Of a stretch of 64,000 nt of DNA, positions 17,306 through 25,793 are shown piece after piece. A program made the translations under genes and the position numbers. Position 1 is the first letter of the stretch, and every line of letters begins with the position of its first letter. Source of the stretch: AP-15 sp963812675 (GTDB taxonomy: Bacteria > Pseudomonadota > Alphaproteobacteria > ATCC43930 > CGMCC-115725). Where the stretch lies: contig CAWEWR010000007.1 in NCBI GenBank assembly GCA_963812675.1, forward strand, positions 841,083-905,082, in the 5' to 3' direction. The notes beneath the pieces are model-generated. The model was not told the origin of the DNA. It saw only the letters and a program-made list of their open reading frames with translations, and ran no database searches.

Positions 17306-18736
17306 TCAAAACTGCGTGCCAGCCCTCAACGTGAATATGTTTTGGCTAAAGGAAGCCCCCGCCGGCGTTGAACTCTGCTGGGCGTAGTAGACATCGCCGC
17401 CTAGGTACAGGTTCCGGTTTACCTGATATCTGACGGTAGCGTTGACAACAAAGACATTATCCACTCGGCTAATGCCTTGGAAAGTGTCGTTCAGGTAGGT
17501 GCCGGTGAGGCCAAGTTGGAGGTTGGGCAAGAGCTGGTGATTGACGCTTGCCGAGAAGACCCTCGAGAGATAGCTGTTTCCGACCGTGGGGATACTGGTG
17601 CCTAGCGTACCCGTATTGAACGCCGCCAGCCCAGTATTGGTGCCTGGCGCACCCGTATTGAACGTCGCCAGCCCAGTAAAGGTGAATGTCGTGAGCGGAG
17701 TGATGGTCCACGTGAGATCTCCGCCGAAATCGGGCGTAGAGGTCGAACCAAGGCTGGACTGGGCAAAATTCTGGATCAAGTATCCAGCATAGGCATCGCC
17801 ATAAATAATGTGGTTCCTAGGAAGGATCTGCAGACCGAGGTCGACGCGATACGTTGTAAAATTCGGGCGCGTTTCTCCCGGCACAGTATGCCAATAGTCG
17901 AACAGGCTGCCGGCGACACGGACATAGCCAAGGTAATCCGGAATAATTTCATACCTGCCGGTAACAGCCGCCGAGGAGACTGTTCCATCTTGCGAGCTCT
18001 GCGGCAATACGCCACCGCCGACGAGTTGTGCGGCGTTGTATTGCGCCGATGCTACACCGACATCGACATCGTAGGAAAAGCGTCGCCCCCCCTGCACATA
18101 GCCTGCTGTCGCGGTGTAGTCCCAGTACGTGACCGGCTCAGCAATGGAGCCAGGTGAATTGGGCGAGCCGTAGGCTATGTGCTGGTGCGCCACTTGTGCG
18201 GTCCCGTAAAGATAACTTCCGGCGGTCACGTTGAGCGTACCGTCTGCGCTGATGACACCGTCCTGAGTGTTTTGCGCCGAATGGTCGGCGTAAGCTTGCA
18301 GCAAGGAGGCACCGTGCGCATTTAGGGAATTCGAGGAAAAGTTCGACCGTAAATCGAAGCCCGTTGTGAGAGCAGTAATCAAATCGGAGCTGGGGCGAGT
18401 GCTGGTCGCAAAGATGTTGCTGTTATAGGCTTCGTCAAGTTCGGCGTGCGGGAACCAGAAAAAGTCACCCGCACGAAGTCCGATCGGAGCGAATGCCGAG
18501 GGTTGTTCTTGCGGGGTGCGGGGCGTCACCGGATATGGCAGTAGCGATTCTGTAATTTGGGCGAACGCATCGAGCGGCAGGAGGCTGAGGCTGACCATCA
18601 GCAAACAGAATGCCGCAAGGCGGCTTTTCAGCCCGTTGACCCGGATATCTAGGCAGACGTTGCGACCCGGCACGATCTCGACGCGCGCTCCATCGATTTC
18701 CGCTGAAGTTTTGACTGACCAACTCAAATCAGACAA
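17306..18736 (-). CDS. Outer-membrane beta-barrel protein, polysaccharide-associated (BBP2_2 type)
   Basis: This 476-residue protein has a hydrophobic export segment around residues 38-60 (LAAFCLLMVSLSLLPLDAFA). It then has the pattern FFWFPHAELDEAYNSNIFAT, typical of barrel proteins in exopolysaccharide clusters, followed by many alternating amphipathic strands. It ends in a terminal phenylalanine (LRAGTQF), as expected for insertion by the Bam machinery. The long leader before the signal segment is unusual, and the true start may be further in. A VanZ-like gene upstream overlaps by 8 bp. A role in polymer passage through the outer membrane is inferred from context. Confidence 0.8.
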   Translation of the reverse strand: MSDLSWSVKTSAEIDGARVEIVPGRNVCLDIRVNGLKSRLAAFCLLMVSLSLLPLDAFAQITESLLPYPVTPRTPQEQPSAFAPIGLRAGDFFWFPHAELDEAYNSNIFATSTRPSSDLITALTTGFDLRSNFSSNSLNAHGASLLQAYADHSAQNTQDGVISADGTLNVTAGSYLYGTAQVAHQHIAYGSPNSPGSIAEPVTYWDYTATAGYVQGGRRFSYDVDVGVASAQYNAAQLVGGGVLPQSSQDGTVSSAAVTGRYEIIPDYLGYVRVAGSLFDYWHTVPGETRPNFTTYRVDLGLQILPRNHIIYGDAYAGYLIQNFAQSSLGSTSTPDFGGDLTWTITPLTTFTFTGLATFNTGAPGTNTGLAAFNTGTLGTSIPTVGNSYLSRVFSASVNHQLLPNLQLGLTGTYLNDTFQGISRVDNVFVVNATVRYQVNRNLYLGGDVYYAQQSSTPAGASFSQNIFTLRAGTQF

Positions 18737-19097
18737 CGTCTAAATATGCGCGTTTCCACAAGCAGCGTACGAGGAGGGCTGCAGCGAGCCCGCCGGCGAA
18801 CGCTCCGAACGCGGATGCCGCAAAATCCTCGATTGCGGGATGTCGGCCCGGCGAAAAGTGCTGTAAGTACTCTAAGATGGCCGCGTATATCCAAAACAAG
18901 CCGATGATCCGGGCCGTGCCCAGCCGCCTATACCCGGCTATACCGATGCTCGCCGATCCTGCATAAGCTACGAAATGCTCGAATTGGCCGGGAAATCCGG
19001 TTCGCACCATATCTTGAGCAGGTAACAACGAAAGGACTGCCAGGAGCAGGACACAGCACCATGTGAGAATGCGAAAGGATGTCTGAACCGGGTGCAT
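18729..19097 (-). CDS. VanZ-like membrane protein
   Basis: This 122-residue protein has four predicted membrane segments (ILTWCCVLLLAVLSLLP, AYAGSASIGIAGYRRL, IIGLFWIYAAILEYLQHF, AASAFGAFAGGLAAALLV). The pattern EYLQHFSPGRHPAIEDFAAS is the VanZ-like signature. Such small proteins often sit in polysaccharide and exosortase clusters; their biochemical role is not established. I prefer the start at 19097 over an earlier in-frame start whose extra 44 residues are not membrane-like. Its 3' end overlaps the barrel gene. Confidence 0.8.
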   Translation of the reverse strand: MHPVQTSFRILTWCCVLLLAVLSLLPAQDMVRTGFPGQFEHFVAYAGSASIGIAGYRRLGTARIIGLFWIYAAILEYLQHFSPGRHPAIEDFAASAFGAFAGGLAAALLVRCLWKRAYLDVV

Positions 19098-19292
19098 CGG
19101 CGCGACATTATCGATTGCGAAGCTTTTGGCAACCTCTCTCAGCTTTGTTGTCGCGCCCAAGCCAGTTCTCGGGGGATAGCGCAGGGTTTCGCCGCCCCGA
19201 GCTCGCGGCTCTCCGGGCGACGGCGACACTTCTCATGCTAGAATCGGAGCGCGACTTGGTGTTAAAGAACCATCCTGAGGAGGTGGTCGAGC

Positions 19293-19847
19293 ATGAACCT
19301 GTATATCCGCGTCTTGTGGGTGGCGCTGATTGCTCTGTGCCCCCTAACCGGTTGTTCTCCGGGCAGTGGCTTGCCGGAGCTCGATGCCAAGCCCGATGTC
19401 TCGTATCATCTCGGACCAGGAGATACCGTTCTGATCAGGGTGCTCGGGGCCGATGAGCTCAATGGCCAATACATCGTCCAAGACGACGGGACGATTAGGA
19501 TGCTGCTGATTGGCTCCGTCCCGGCGGCGGGGTTGACCGCGGACCAGGTCCAAGCCAGCATCGAGGAAAAATTGAGAGCGGGCCGATATCTTACCCAGCC
19601 TCATGCCAGCGTCGCTATAATAACCTATCGGCAGTACTACATTCTGGGCGAAGTCGCTGGTCCCGGCGGGTATCCATACGTCAGTGGCATGAACGTTCTT
19701 AGTGCTGTAGCGGCCGCTCACGGCTATACTTATAGAGCGAATCAGAATTTTGTAATCCTCACGCGAAATGGCGAGGAGAGCAAGGCGGATATTATGTCGC
19801 CGATTCGGCCCGACGACATCATTCGCGTTCCTGAACGTTATTTCTAG
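19293..19847 (+). CDS. Polysaccharide export lipoprotein (Wza/GumB type)
   Basis: This 184-residue protein has a lipoprotein signal ending in LTGC (Cys21). A polysaccharide-export domain follows (VSYHLGPGDTVLIRVLGADE, GTIRMLLIGSVPAAGLTADQ) and one SLBB repeat (YYILGEVAGPGGYPYVSGMN). It ends in RPDDIIRVPERYF. It would form the outer-membrane channel for the polymer. The length is that of the short GumB-like class. A strong ribosome site, GAGGAGGTGG, precedes the ATG. It is divergent from the VanZ gene, and the promoter probably lies between 19097 and 19275. Confidence 0.92.
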   Translation: MNLYIRVLWVALIALCPLTGCSPGSGLPELDAKPDVSYHLGPGDTVLIRVLGADELNGQYIVQDDGTIRMLLIGSVPAAGLTADQVQASIEEKLRAGRYLTQPHASVAIITYRQYYILGEVAGPGGYPYVSGMNVLSAVAAAHGYTYRANQNFVILTRNGEESKADIMSPIRPDDIIRVPERYF

Positions 19848-20062
19848 ACGACGAGGATTGCGCTGTTGCCGGAAGATTTGCCTGCAACGGCGGAAAATCG
19901 CCGCCTGATCTGGAGAAATTTTGCGTTTTCAGCCGGTTGAGTGCCAATTCCCGGCACCGGCGGAGCAGCGGAATTCGCGGCGAATTGCAGGGGAAAAAAT
20001 CGCGGCCGGCAGGGGAATTGCAACGGACGTCCGGACGGAAAAATCGATCCATTGCGCCATGC

Positions 20063-20168
20063 CGAAGTGGTGATCGCGGAACTCGTACCCGAGGCGGGGA
20101 CGGTCGCACTCCCTGGCGCCGGGCTTGGCTATCCTGGCGGCGGGGCGCCGTCGCTCGACCCAAGTTAA
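20063..20168 (+). pseudogene. Degenerate PEP-CTERM mini-protein relic
   Basis: The frame reads EVVIAELVPEAGTVALPGAG and then LGYPGGGAP, which aligns with EVVITELIPEPASIVLLGAG and LIGLAAVW in the intact mini-protein at 57390-57596. The proline of the PEP motif and the hydrophobic helix are lost, and no signal peptide remains upstream. I take it as a decayed second copy. The surrounding 19848-20241 holds no other gene. Confidence 0.5.
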
Positions 20169-20241
20169 TCCGGTTGATAATTCGAATGACGGGTGACACG
20201 ATCGCTCTTTCTGGAAATCTCGGCTGGAGAGGGAGAGAAGA

Positions 20242-20643
20242 ATGGCCCGCAGACCCTTCAAATCGCCTGCGCTGGTGATAACGACCCTGAGCCTATGTTT
20301 GATTTTGCATGGGGCCAACCCGCTGCATGCTCAAGGGCCCTATCAGCCGGGCGGGGCACCGCAGCCCGGCGCCGCCTATCAGCCGGGAGGGGCACCGCAG
20401 CCCGGCGCGGTGCCGCAGGCCGGCGCACCCTATCAGCCCGGCGGGATACCGCAGCCCGGTGCAGCAAATCTGCCCGGTGCAGCATATCAGCCTGGGGCAG
20501 CCTATCAGCCCGGCATCGGCGGGCAGTATCGGCCGGGCGGGGCAACGCAGCCCGGTGCCGCCTACCAGCCTGGCATCGGCGCGCCTTATCAGCCTGGAGG
20601 GACGCCACAGCCCGGTGCCGCATCTCCTACCGGCAATCGTTAA
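20242..20643 (+). CDS. Secreted proline/glycine/glutamine-rich repeat protein
   Basis: This 133-residue protein has a signal peptide (ALVITTLSLCLILHGANPLHA, cleavage near residue 30). After it, almost the whole sequence is a degenerate repeat of YQPGGAPQPGA-like units, about ten in all, with variants such as YQPGIGAPYQPGG. GGAGAGGGAGAGAAG precedes the ATG. It has no recognised domain. Such low-complexity Pro/Gly repeats can form flexible cell-wall or matrix linkers; a structural matrix role is a guess. The DNA repeats are easily misread as a repeat array. Confidence 0.7.
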   Translation: MARRPFKSPALVITTLSLCLILHGANPLHAQGPYQPGGAPQPGAAYQPGGAPQPGAVPQAGAPYQPGGIPQPGAANLPGAAYQPGAAYQPGIGGQYRPGGATQPGAAYQPGIGAPYQPGGTPQPGAASPTGNR

Positions 20644-20699
20644 TGCAGGACTTTGTTTAGGCGGGACCGTCCGCAACCAAGGGCGGTCCTCACAATTTA

Positions 20700-21320
20700 A
20701 AGCGGCGACCCGCAGTTTGCCGCCAAATCGCGCGATGTGGTCGTACTTTGCTCGATCCGCCGGCGCACAGCGGTGCTCTCGCTCGACAAAAAGAGCCAGA
20801 CCCAGGCGGTCGACCGCACCCAGCCGGGCTTGCCGATGAAACGCGGGCGCGCCGGGACGATGACCACGATTATATTCGCCATGGCACCGCCACTTTGTTT
20901 GCGGCGCTCAACCTGCTCGATGGGATGGCGATCAGTCAATGCATCCAGCGCCACCGGAACCAAGAATTTCTGCGCCTCGAGCCCGACATCCCGGCCGGCC
21001 AACTGATCCACGCTGTGCTCGACAATACGGTCGAAGTCACCTTTAATTTCGATCGACAGTACACCAGCCACAAGCACCCTATGCCAGAGCTTGGCTCGCT
21101 CGTCACCCGCGCTGAACGTTCCACTTCACCGTGATCGCCGCCTGCTGGCTCAACGCCGTTGGGGGTTCGTTGCCTTGGTCACCCGCCGCCCGGGCGTCTC
21201 TAGTCCCTTTCGATCTTCGGGCGCGATCAGCCGCTATGTCGTCGAACACAATTATAAGCCATTCATGCTCCACCGCCGATCCTGGTCGCGTCACCGCTGC
21301 CGCAAACCGGGGTTAGATTT
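20700..21320 (+). pseudogene. IS630-family transposase relic
   Basis: Fragments in different frames follow the order of an IS630 transposase: LDKKSQTQAVDRTQPGLPMK, then HGTATLFAALNLLDGMAI, HRNQEFLRL, GQLIHAVLDN, SHKHPMPEL, AACWLNAVGG, the frame change to YVVEHNYKPFM, and ADPGRVTAAANRG at the end. The N-terminal helix-turn-helix half is missing. At least three frameshifts are present. It separates the export genes from the glycosyltransferase at 21398. Confidence 0.78.
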
Positions 21321-21397
21321 AATCCACTGGACTCCATTGTTGACGTAGCCGTTAAAGTCTGCGGATAATCCCCCGCAAACATCGATACTCGAGTGCG

Positions 21398-22213
21398 ATG
21401 CTCGCGAACAAAAAGATTACGGTAGTGCTGCCGGCCTATAACGCCGCCCAGACGCTCAAGCAGACCGTCGACGAAATTCCGCAGGGCGTCGTTGACGACA
21501 TCATCCTGACTGACGATGCTAGCAAGGATGACACGGTCGCAATGGCGCGAAGCCTGGGCATTGCAACGATCCGCCACGATCGTAACCGGGGATATGGCAG
21601 CAATCAAAAAACCTGCTACACGGCGGCGTTGGCCAGAGGTGCCGATATTGTTGTGATGCTGCATCCGGATTACCAGTATACGCCGAAGCTCGTAACCGCG
21701 ATGGCGTCCATGATCGCCTCGGAGGAGTTCGATGTAGTGCTAGGATCGCGGATTCTCGGCCGAGGAGCGCTGGTCGGCGGAATGCCGATCTATAAGTATG
21801 TCTCGAATCGGTTTCTTACCCTTTTCGAGAACCTGATGATCAGCCGGAAGTTATCGGAATATCACACCGGGTATCGGGCATGGAGCAGAGCTGTTTTAGA
21901 AAGGCTGCCGCTCCGGAACAACTCTGACGACTTTGTTTTCGACAATCAGATGCTGGTACAGGCCGTCTATTTCGGGTTTCGAATCGGTGAGATCAGCTGC
22001 CCGACGAAGTACTTCCCGGAAGCGTCGTCGATCAATTTCAGACGTAGTGTAGTCTACGGGCTCGGCGTGCTCAGAACTTCGGTGCAATTCCGCCTGGAGC
22101 GAATGGGGTTGATCAATTCGCCCCTTTTCGCCGACGTGCCCGAGAGTCGCCTGCCCGTGCTCACGGAGCTTGACGTTCACCGTTTGCTCGCCAGCGCGGA
22201 GCTTTCGAGGTGA
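21398..22213 (+). CDS. Family 2 glycosyltransferase
   Basis: This 271-residue GT2 enzyme has the motifs VVLPAYNAAQTLKQTV, DIILTDDASKDDTV and VMLHPDYQYTP in order. It then has the acceptor-side pattern SEYHTGYRAWSRAVL. It lacks C-terminal membrane helices. It would add a sugar from a nucleotide donor to a lipid-linked acceptor. Its stop codon overlaps the GTG of the next gene (GTGA), which shows translational coupling with the TVP38-like protein. Confidence 0.9.
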   Translation: MLANKKITVVLPAYNAAQTLKQTVDEIPQGVVDDIILTDDASKDDTVAMARSLGIATIRHDRNRGYGSNQKTCYTAALARGADIVVMLHPDYQYTPKLVTAMASMIASEEFDVVLGSRILGRGALVGGMPIYKYVSNRFLTLFENLMISRKLSEYHTGYRAWSRAVLERLPLRNNSDDFVFDNQMLVQAVYFGFRIGEISCPTKYFPEASSINFRRSVVYGLGVLRTSVQFRLERMGLINSPLFADVPESRLPVLTELDVHRLLASAELSR

Positions 22214-22985
22214 CCTTTGCGGTGCGCGCAGGCCGTCGTCAATCCGCTCGCATGATCGTTGCTGTCGGTCTGGTTTCACTGATCCTGCTGGGTATGATCG
22301 CAGCATGGGTCTCGCCCGAACGCGTTGCCGGTGCCGCCGAAAAGGTAATGCAGTCGTCCGCGAGCTTGGAGCCCGCGGAGCTGTCCTCTTGGCGATAGTG
22401 CAGGTCTTGGTAGCGGCGAGCGGCATATTGCCGGCTTCGCTGCTGGGCGTGGGGGCCGGCGCAATCTACGGCCTGGTGCCCGGATTCTTGCTGGCGGCGG
22501 GCAGCACTCTGGCAGGTGCTCTACTTTCATTCTTCCTCAGCCGATCGCTGTTCCGAGCTACCGTCGAGCGGCTGGCAAGCCGCCGGCCCCGATTGCGCAA
22601 CCTCGACGCCCGGATTGCGCGGGACGGCTGGAAACTGGTATGCCTGCTAAGAGTCTCCCCGATCATGCCGTTCTCTGCCACGAGTGTAGCGCTCGGTCTG
22701 TCCGCGGTGGGCCTGCGCGATTACGCAATAGGCACGCTTGCATCGTTGCCGGCGTTGTGCGGGTACGTATTTATCGGGACGCTTGCGGATACAAGCCTTT
22801 CTGCATGGGCAACGGGCGCGAGCCCGATTCGTTGGGCGCTCCTCGGCATCGGCAGCCTCGCTACGTTGATTCTCGTCGCTCCTTTCGGGCAGATCACATT
22901 GAAGCTGAGGCTCGCGTCTTGGCCCGCAGCCGATCTCGAATTTACAAGCGATCAAGGCCGGGCCAACAATCCCAGGATACACTAA
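22210..22985 (+). pseudogene. TVP38/TMEM64 (VTT-domain) membrane protein, probable one-base frameshift
   Basis: The gene appears to begin with GTG at 22210, overlapping the previous stop. Its first membrane helix (MIVAVGLVSLILLGMIAAWV) is in that frame. From about 22345 the homologous reading moves to another frame: VRELGARGAVLLAIVQVLV, LPASLLGVGAGAIYGLVPGF, FLLAAGSTLAGALLSFFL and LLRVSPIMPFSATSVALGLS. This is the VTT-domain order. Loss of one A in the AAAA run at 22340-22343 would explain the shift. It may be a sequencing error or real inactivation. Proteins of this class are thought to move phospholipids or polyprenyl lipids across membranes. Confidence 0.72.
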
Positions 22986-23229
22986 CTTCAAGGCGACTGA
23001 TCTTGCCGCACGAGCCGCAAGCACCAAGAATCCACACTGTCCACTCAAAAATTAAATGTCAGTGTTTTTCCCAATTTTAAGCCGCAAGAGTGGCCCCTCC
23101 GGAAGTCCTGTAGCCGGATTCCACGCGCTCGGCACCTTGTAGAATGGCTGCGCAGAAGTTAATTTCGCGTTCGCGTCTGGTAAAATTCTTCGACGCTAAC
23201 GCAAATCAGCAAATTTGGAGCGGCAGCTG

Positions 23230-23520
23230 GTGAGACTGTCGGCGCCCGCGATCAATAAAGCACAGAGCGTTACCGTGTTCGCCGCTCTATTGGGGTTGGT
23301 GGTGACCTTGCAGGTCCTGGGCGGTGCCTACGCAAGCGGCTTCGGCGGGTATCCGGACGAGCCGGCCCATCTCGTGACCTCGTTGATGGTCCGGGACTTC
23401 CTTGCCGGCCTCGATTTCCGCCACCCCGGGCAGTTTCCCAGCAATATTATTTTCATTACCCAAAGGTGGCGATTGGTGTTTGGCCGCCCGGGTTTTATGC
23501 AGCTCTCGGCATGTGATTTC
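23230..23520 (+). pseudogene. N-terminal remnant of a GT39-like membrane glycosyltransferase
   Basis: From GTG 23230 the frame encodes SVTVFAALLGLVVTLQVLGG and then SGFGGYPDEPAHLVTSLMV, with the acidic DEP motif of lipid-linked-sugar transferases. After PGQFPSN the homologous reading shifts frame to FHYPKVAIGVWPPGFYA and then hits a stop. The rest of a roughly 500-residue protein is absent. The break coincides with insertion-sequence debris downstream. Confidence 0.65.
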
Positions 23521-24138
23521 TAATCTTTGGCGCTTCGCGGTTGCATTCCGCCGTCAATCGTCATGCCGTGGCCCAGCAAGGGGGTCAGCTTCCTCGCGTT
23601 CCATTGGATTATTTGAACAAGGCAATTATAAGCCGTAAACCTTATTTGAGCCAGACAATGCGTCACATTCACCGTGGATTCGAGACCGCTACGGTCTATT
23701 ACCCATCGCACCAAATTGAACAAGCCACGCCGAACAACGACGCGCGGGCGCCGAGAATCGCGCTTCTGACGCCCTATAATGGGGGCAATCTCGGTTTACT
23801 ATTGGTCGACACGCCCGAAGGTGCAATTCTGGTCCACAACCAACGGGAAATCCGGGGAATATCGGTTTATAAGGAATTAACCGGGGCGAGACAGGTCTGG
23901 CGGCTGAAGCGGATAAGAGGCGCTCTGAGGCTCGACTTCGAATGCCTGCTGCGCATGCAATGCGGGCCCTCCGCAAGCCCCCTGGATGGCCGATCCTGCC
24001 CCACAACCACTGGGGAATCAGAGATGTCGTTTCCCGTCCTTGCCGGGAACTATCCAGGCCACGCACGATCGTTCTCGACAAAACCCCTTCAGCCGCTGCA
24101 GCTCTGCTTGTGGAGCAGGCGCGTCGGAGACTCCTCTA
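23521..24138. other. Rearranged stretch without an intact gene
   Basis: Apart from the IS1380 fragment at 23849-23960, I see no supported gene here. A plus-strand open frame spans most of it but shows no family pattern beyond the short IS1380-like piece. The stretch joins the truncated GT39 gene to the membrane protein at 24139 and was probably created by insertion and deletion. Confidence 0.5.
23849..23960 (+). mobile_element. IS1380 fragment (right inverted repeat plus start of transposase)
   Basis: ATCCGGGGAAT then ATCGGTTTA at 23850-23869 matches the right inverted repeat of the intact IS1380 at 16801 in nearly every position. Some 30 bp further on, 23897-23935 resembles the start of the IS1380 transposase gene, encoding RGALRLDFE as in the intact copy. 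The right end and the start of a gene next to each other mean that pieces of two copies were joined. Confidence 0.6.
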
Positions 24139-25530
24139 GTGACTAAAGAAGCGCACCGCAACTTCACTGTTGAAGGACAACGCATTGGTTTAAAGGTCCA
24201 TCTAGAAACGCTTGCCTTATCTACATTGTTATTCGGTATCGTTGCCTCATTTCTTGCGGGAGACTTGCTAGGAGAGGACAGCACCGGTTGGGCGTGTTTT
24301 GATTCTTATTTGGCTCACTGGCCGCTCGTAGAACTTTTTTCGGCAACGTCGTGGGGTACAGCTGTTGCAGACTACGGGGGATTCCCGGCTGCGAATAATC
24401 CCTTGCTCTATATGATCATGAGCCTGATCCCTCTTCATGGCGATCCGAAAATCTACCATGCGATGACCTTTGTGCTTGCTTTGCTCACTGGGCTTCTTCT
24501 TTCATGGGCGTACTATCGTCGCTATTCGAATCACGGAATTGGTTGGCTATGGGCATTATTTGGGGCAAGCGCGATCCTGATTTCACCTACTTTTCGTTCG
24601 TCAGCATTCTGGGGAACTACCGATTGGTTCCCTTTTGTCTTCTGTGCTGGTACATCCGTTCTATTGTCGAGATTCCAAGATTATTCCGAGACCGGCAAGG
24701 CTCCGGCGATTGGCCCGTTCACTTTGGCCGCACTGGCTGCGGTATCTGCTTGCGCATTCTATACTCGCCAGTTTTACGGTTTCGTTCCGGTATTGGCTGC
24801 ATGGGTGGTACTAATACGTACCAAGACCCCTCTACTTTTGGTGCTCAGCTTTTTTGGGGTGGCGATGCTGCCTGAGATCTTTCTCGTCTATCTCTGGGAA
24901 GGGCTCAATCCGCCTTCATTGAGAGAAGAAGTACAATGGATGCACCCTCATGCATCTTTGACCAACATTTGGATGGTGGGGACGATGATCGGGTTGTTTT
25001 CACTTCCGATTATCGTCGGCTGTATCCGACGCTCGCTGAGCGACGTCCTTCCGGAGTGGTGGGGTTTCCGCTCGACCGTTATAGCCCTTGTCGGCCTAAC
25101 GGTTTTCGTTATGGCTCTGAGGGCTACCGAATGGCCCGCGGAGGGTGGAGGGATCATCGTTAAGACCGGCCTCAGGATGGGAGCACTTGGAACGCCTCTT
25201 ATTTTGATCGCCTCTTATTTCGGTCTCGTCCCGGCGATCCTCTTCTCGATGGGGTCTGCAACAAACGCGTTGCTCGCGGGCACGTTCCTCGCTCCCCTCC
25301 TTATTTCACCTCTCTTTATGGGCTTCTCTACACCCCAACGCTACCTGGAGCCCTCGCTTGTTGTGGCGTTGTTTCTATTTGCCGATACGCAAACTGCTAA
25401 GAAAGTGTTTAATAAACGGGTCCTGATTTGCAATTTTGCATTTAGTACGCTACTTTTGGCAGTCGCTATCGGTTATTATCATAACTTTTCGGTGGGAGTT
25501 TGCTCCACGGTGGCGAGGACGAGCGGATAG
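24139..25530 (+). CDS. Polytopic membrane protein, GT-C-like
   Basis: From a GTG at 24139 the product has 463 residues and about ten membrane segments. An acidic first loop (GDLLGEDSTGWACFD) follows the first helix, as in GT-C glycosyltransferases that use polyprenyl-phosphate sugars. I do not recognise a named family. Other segments include IYHAMTFVLALLTGLLLSWA, LLLVLSFFGVAMLPEIFLVY and ALLAGTFLAPLLISPLFMGF. Its G+C content appears lower than that of neighbours. The start is uncertain because an open frame continues upstream into IS debris. A sugar-transfer role in the exopolysaccharide cluster is inferred. Confidence 0.65.
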   Translation: MTKEAHRNFTVEGQRIGLKVHLETLALSTLLFGIVASFLAGDLLGEDSTGWACFDSYLAHWPLVELFSATSWGTAVADYGGFPAANNPLLYMIMSLIPLHGDPKIYHAMTFVLALLTGLLLSWAYYRRYSNHGIGWLWALFGASAILISPTFRSSAFWGTTDWFPFVFCAGTSVLLSRFQDYSETGKAPAIGPFTLAALAAVSACAFYTRQFYGFVPVLAAWVVLIRTKTPLLLVLSFFGVAMLPEIFLVYLWEGLNPPSLREEVQWMHPHASLTNIWMVGTMIGLFSLPIIVGCIRRSLSDVLPEWWGFRSTVIALVGLTVFVMALRATEWPAEGGGIIVKTGLRMGALGTPLILIASYFGLVPAILFSMGSATNALLAGTFLAPLLISPLFMGFSTPQRYLEPSLVVALFLFADTQTAKKVFNKRVLICNFAFSTLLLAVAIGYYHNFSVGVCSTVARTSG

Positions 25531-25793
25531 AATGAGCCTTCGAGTTGGATTGGCCGATGGTCTAGAAGAGGACTCGAGGCGCTCCTGTCGTCGCCATCAC
25601 TGCTCCTACGAATTCGGCTGGATCCGGCTCAAGGCCTTGGTGGTTCGCGCAGAATTGCGCTAAGGGTGCTTCAAGCCCTCTCGCTGGAATCAAAAGGCCA
25701 GAGGGGGTGGAACAGGAGCCCTCGGTGCCGTCCCCACGTTTCGAACAGGAATAGATCCAATATGGCTACGCGATCCACGTTCGGAAGAGCGCG

